Source of the DNA: Flavobacteriales bacterium UBA974
Lineage (GTDB): Bacteria > Bacteroidota > Bacteroidia > Flavobacteriales_D > Sanyastnellaceae
Direction: 5' to 3'
Assembly: GCA_002292405.1 (NCBI GenBank)
Contig: DBBW01000016.1
Coordinates: 1-28,631 of the forward strand
DNA length: 28,631 bases
How positions within the stretch are numbered: position 1 is the first letter of the stretch; each line of letters opens with the position of its first letter. The notes below the pieces were generated by a model. The model was not told the DNA's origin. It searched no databases and saw only the letters and a program-made list of their open reading frames with translations. A program made the translations under genes and the position numbers. Positions 26,475 through 28,631 of this stretch are shown piece by piece.

Positions 26475-27173
26475 ATGGCTTATAAAATAAAGTTTGATAA
26501 TTTTTTCTCTTACGCCTTTTCCTTGGATTGCGTTATTTTTGGATATGAAAAAGGTATGATTCACGCTTTATTAATTAAAAGAGCAATGAAGCCTTTTATG
26601 GGAGATTGGGCTATTCCTGGTGACCTTGTATATCCTGATGAAGATTTATCATCTGCTGCAAGTAGGATCCTAACAGAATTAACTAAAGTTGAGGGAGTTA
26701 AGCTTCACCCAGGACAAACATTCGGAAAACCTGATAGACATCCACAAGGACGTGTAATTACAAATGCTTATTTTGCATTGGTAAGAAAAGATGATGTTCA
26801 TGCTGTTGCTGACTCTTGGGCCGAAGAGGTTAACTGGTTGCCTATTCGAGACATCCCTCAACTTGCATTTGACCACAATGAAATTATAGAATCTACTTTT
26901 GAGCTTCTGTGTCAAAAGTTGAAGCGTGAACCTATATGTTTCGATTTGTTGCCTGAAAAGTTTACACTTAATGAGATGCAACAGTTGTATGAATATTCAT
27001 TTGACTCACGTCTTGATAAAGCCAATTTTCGTAAAAAAATCAAATCTATTCCGCTTATTAATCTTAACGAGAAGCAATTCAATGTCAAGCATCGACCAGC
27101 AAATCTGTTCAAATTTAATTCTGATCGATATGCGGAACTTGTAGAAGAAGAAAAATATTTGTTCAGAATGTAA
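26475..27173 (+). CDS. NrtR/AraR-type Nudix-fold transcriptional regulator
   Basis: A 232-aa cytoplasmic protein with an N-terminal Nudix-like domain (about 10-145) and a C-terminal winged helix (about 150-225; FTLNEMQQLYEYSFDSRLDKANFRKKI ... RPANLFKFN), the layout of NrtR-family regulators. In Bacteroidota several of these control sugar catabolism, for example AraR. The Nudix box is degenerate: where active enzymes have R-E-U-x-E-E, this has R64-I-L-T-E68-L, so two catalytic glutamates are lost and the domain probably senses a sugar-derived ligand rather than hydrolysing it. It sits between two genes that carry the palindromic operator and is the only recognisable DNA-binding regulator in the window. 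Family assignment is firm; its target sites are inferred. Confidence 0.85.
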   Translation: MAYKIKFDNFFSYAFSLDCVIFGYEKGMIHALLIKRAMKPFMGDWAIPGDLVYPDEDLSSAASRILTELTKVEGVKLHPGQTFGKPDRHPQGRVITNAYFALVRKDDVHAVADSWAEEVNWLPIRDIPQLAFDHNEIIESTFELLCQKLKREPICFDLLPEKFTLNEMQQLYEYSFDSRLDKANFRKKIKSIPLINLNEKQFNVKHRPANLFKFNSDRYAELVEEEKYLFRM

Positions 27174-27176
27174 CAA

Positions 27177-27202
27177 CAAACTATAGCTATAGTGCTAGTT
27201 TG
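27177..27202 (+). terminator. Putative hairpin after the regulator gene
   Basis: CAAACTA (27177-27183) pairs with TAGTTTG (27196-27202); an added GC/GC pair is possible with a bulge. It starts 4 bp after the regulator stop. No T-run follows, so the terminator call is weak. Confidence 0.35.
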
Positions 27203-27263
27203 CAGTAGATAGTGTGATTTGTACACTTATAAAAAAGGTGAATTTCTTATGTTAAAATGGTAC

Positions 27264-27289
27264 TTATAGTACATTTTACAATATATTTA
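27264..27289 (+). promoter_or_regulatory. Operator site D with overlapping -7 element
   Basis: TTATAGTA (27264-27271) and TACAATAT (27277-27284), 5-nt spacer, one internal mismatch. TATATTTA (27282-27289) follows in the same register as at sites B and C. It is 91 bp before the start codon and forms a tandem pair with site E, 38 bp centre to centre. Confidence 0.7.
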
Positions 27290-27301
27290 CATAAATATTA
27301 C

Positions 27302-27322
27302 TTATTGTATATACTACAATAA
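27302..27322. promoter_or_regulatory. Operator site E (perfect palindrome)
   Basis: TTATTGTA (27302-27309) and TACAATAA (27315-27322), perfect 8-bp arms identical to site A but with a different 5-nt spacer (TATAC). The start codon lies 53 bp from the left-arm start, almost the same as at sites B and C. No -7 box overlaps it, so transcription probably starts from the box at site D and runs into this site. Confidence 0.75.
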
Positions 27323-27354
27323 TCAAAATGCATTTCATAAAATTAATTTTAATT

Positions 27355-28631
27355 ATGACTTATAATACTACATGTTTTAAAGCCTTAGCGCTTCTGATTT
27401 TTGTTTGCACATCTGTGTATTCATATGCTCAAGAAACTACATTTACAGATGTTGAATTCACAGGCGTGTTCGGAGGTACAGTATATGATGGTAGCTTCTA
27501 CAATGCTCCTTCTGGTTCACAACCTTGGGCAGGTTTTGCCAATGAAGATGTAAGTCTTTATCCATTAAGTTTTGTAAATGGTGGTGCAATTACTTTTACA
27601 GGTGCAACTACTGGAACAGATGCTGAAGTCTATTTCCGTTTTGAATATAATCCATACCCAGATACAGAACCTAGTTTCAACACACTTCCTGTAACTGTTA
27701 GTGGTGAGGGTGGTGCTTCTTACTCGATCGACATTCCTTCTCAGGGTACGAACACATATAGTTCATTCTTATTGTATGTAACCACTACAGACGCCCCAGT
27801 TTCATTAACTGATGTTTCAGTTACGGCTTCATTTTCATCATCTGAAGTATATGGTTGTACAGATCCTACAGCAACAAACTTTGATTCTTCTGCTACGATA
27901 GACGACGGATCTTGTGTGGTGCCATTAGCAACGGTTGAATTTGTTGTAGACATGAACGGTGTTGATCAGCCAAGTGCTGAATACGCGTTAGTCACTGTAA
28001 ATGGTTCTTGGAATGGTTGGAACGGATTTGGAGTTGAGCTTTTTGACGAGGATGGTAATGGCGTTTACACTGGATCTCTTGAGATAGAACCCGGGACTAC
28101 TTTTGAATATGTTGTTGCCGTTAGTGGAGAGGCTGATGCTTATTCTGGCTGGGGATTACAATGGGGTGATGGTTGTTTGAATTCAAATGTAACCGTAACA
28201 GCAGGAGATGCCGGAACAGTAACCACATCTACATTGACTCCTGGTTGTGCTGATGTTTTAGGTTGTCTTGATGATAATGCAGATAACTATACCCCAGATG
28301 CAACAGCTCAAGCATACGATCAATACGGAAACTTAAGCTGTGTTTATGCTTCATGCGATGATATCCCAGAGTATGGATGTATATATTCTGATGGCTTTGG
28401 TGCTTTCAATGCTGAGTTTAATGCAGCGCTATGTGTTAGTTATGGAGGAACGCCTTGTGAGGATCCAAATGCAGAGATATCAGGTTGTACAGATGAATCA
28501 TCAGCAAACTATAATCCAGATGCTACGATAGATGACGGATCTTGTACAGACGCTGTAGTACTTACAATAACGACCACTGTCTGCAATGCGGCTACTTCAG
28601 TTGCAATGACTGGTCCATGGTGGGGTTGGGA
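27355..28631 (+). CDS. Partial secreted modular glycan-binding protein (fourth family member, 3' end outside window)
   Basis: The frame is open from ATG 27355 to the window edge (425 codons). An in-frame ATG at 27328 exists, but the start at 27355 aligns with the signal peptides of the two paralogues (FKxLxxL ... SVYSYAQET). In order: signal peptide (1-25); shared module (about 26-160; FRFEYNPYPDTEPSFNT); GCTDPTATNFDSSATIDDGSC (about 166-188); a starch-binding-like domain (about 192-300; VEFVVDMNG, NGSWNGWNGFG); the same long cysteine-rich block as in the GH16 protein (about 302-398; GCIYSDGFGAFNAEF, SYGGTPC); and the beginning of a second starch-binding-like domain (VAMTGPWWGW). Whether a catalytic domain follows cannot be seen. 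Sites D and E precede it. Confidence 0.85.
   Translation, partial: MTYNTTCFKALALLIFVCTSVYSYAQETTFTDVEFTGVFGGTVYDGSFYNAPSGSQPWAGFANEDVSLYPLSFVNGGAITFTGATTGTDAEVYFRFEYNPYPDTEPSFNTLPVTVSGEGGASYSIDIPSQGTNTYSSFLLYVTTTDAPVSLTDVSVTASFSSSEVYGCTDPTATNFDSSATIDDGSCVVPLATVEFVVDMNGVDQPSAEYALVTVNGSWNGWNGFGVELFDEDGNGVYTGSLEIEPGTTFEYVVAVSGEADAYSGWGLQWGDGCLNSNVTVTAGDAGTVTTSTLTPGCADVLGCLDDNADNYTPDATAQAYDQYGNLSCVYASCDDIPEYGCIYSDGFGAFNAEFNAALCVSYGGTPCEDPNAEISGCTDESSANYNPDATIDDGSCTDAVVLTITTTVCNAATSVAMTGPWWGW

Noticed and set aside
26912..27226. Minus-strand open frame of 104 codons over the regulator
   Set aside because: It is antisense to a well-supported regulator gene and shows no recognisable domain.

Overview
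The window looks like a chromosomal stretch of a marine Bacteroidota (flavobacterial or Cryomorphaceae-like) genome. The DNA is AT-rich and lacks Shine-Dalgarno sequences. It carries a SusC/SusD pair, type IX secretion (T9SS) C-terminal sorting domains, several copies of the Bacteroidota -7 promoter element (TAnnTTTG), and secreted proteins with GC(T/M)D...NYN...DDGSC cysteine repeats and dockerin-like tails. No RNA genes, insertion sequences, CRISPR arrays or phage genes were seen. No gene-free stretch exceeds 300 bases.

Region 1 (about 1-10,850, + strand) is a compact polysaccharide utilisation locus, most likely for laminarin or a related beta-1,3-glucan. In order it encodes a GH3 lipoprotein beta-glucosidase, a T9SS-exported multidomain glycan-binding protein with a Kazal-like domain, SusC, SusD, a PKD-domain surface lipoprotein and a GH16 lipoprotein endoglucanase. 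Genes 2-5 abut or overlap by a few bases. The expected flow is GH16 cutting at the surface, SusD and accessory proteins capturing oligosaccharides, SusC importing them, and GH3 finishing them to glucose.

Region 2 (about 10,850-20,850) is a mixed segment. It holds a large CotH/lamin-tail T9SS protein (-), an intradiol-dioxygenase-like T9SS protein (+), a GH92 alpha-mannosidase lipoprotein (-), a HEAT-repeat DNA-alkylation-repair-like protein (-), a small helical-repeat protein (+) and an FHS/FucP-type MFS sugar transporter (-).

Region 3 (about 20,950-28,631, + strand) returns to glucan work. It holds a four-repeat starch-binding-like secreted protein, two tandem genes built on a duplicated promoter plus signal peptide plus N-terminal module (one ending in a carbohydrate-binding-like domain and T9SS tail, the other in GH16 and dockerin-like repeats), a Nudix-fold winged-helix regulator of the NrtR/AraR type, and a partial fourth member of the same modular family running off the window.

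The most interesting signal joins regions 1 and 3. A palindrome of the form TTATNGTA - 5 nt - TACNATAA lies upstream of all four genes that carry the shared N-terminal module (once each at 2510, 22557 and 24503, twice at 27264/27302). At three of the sites it is in fixed register with a TATATTTG-like -7 element. The Nudix-type regulator lies between two of these target genes and has a degenerate Nudix box, so it is the natural candidate to bind these sites. Together they suggest a small dedicated regulon for displaying and secreting glucan-binding proteins.
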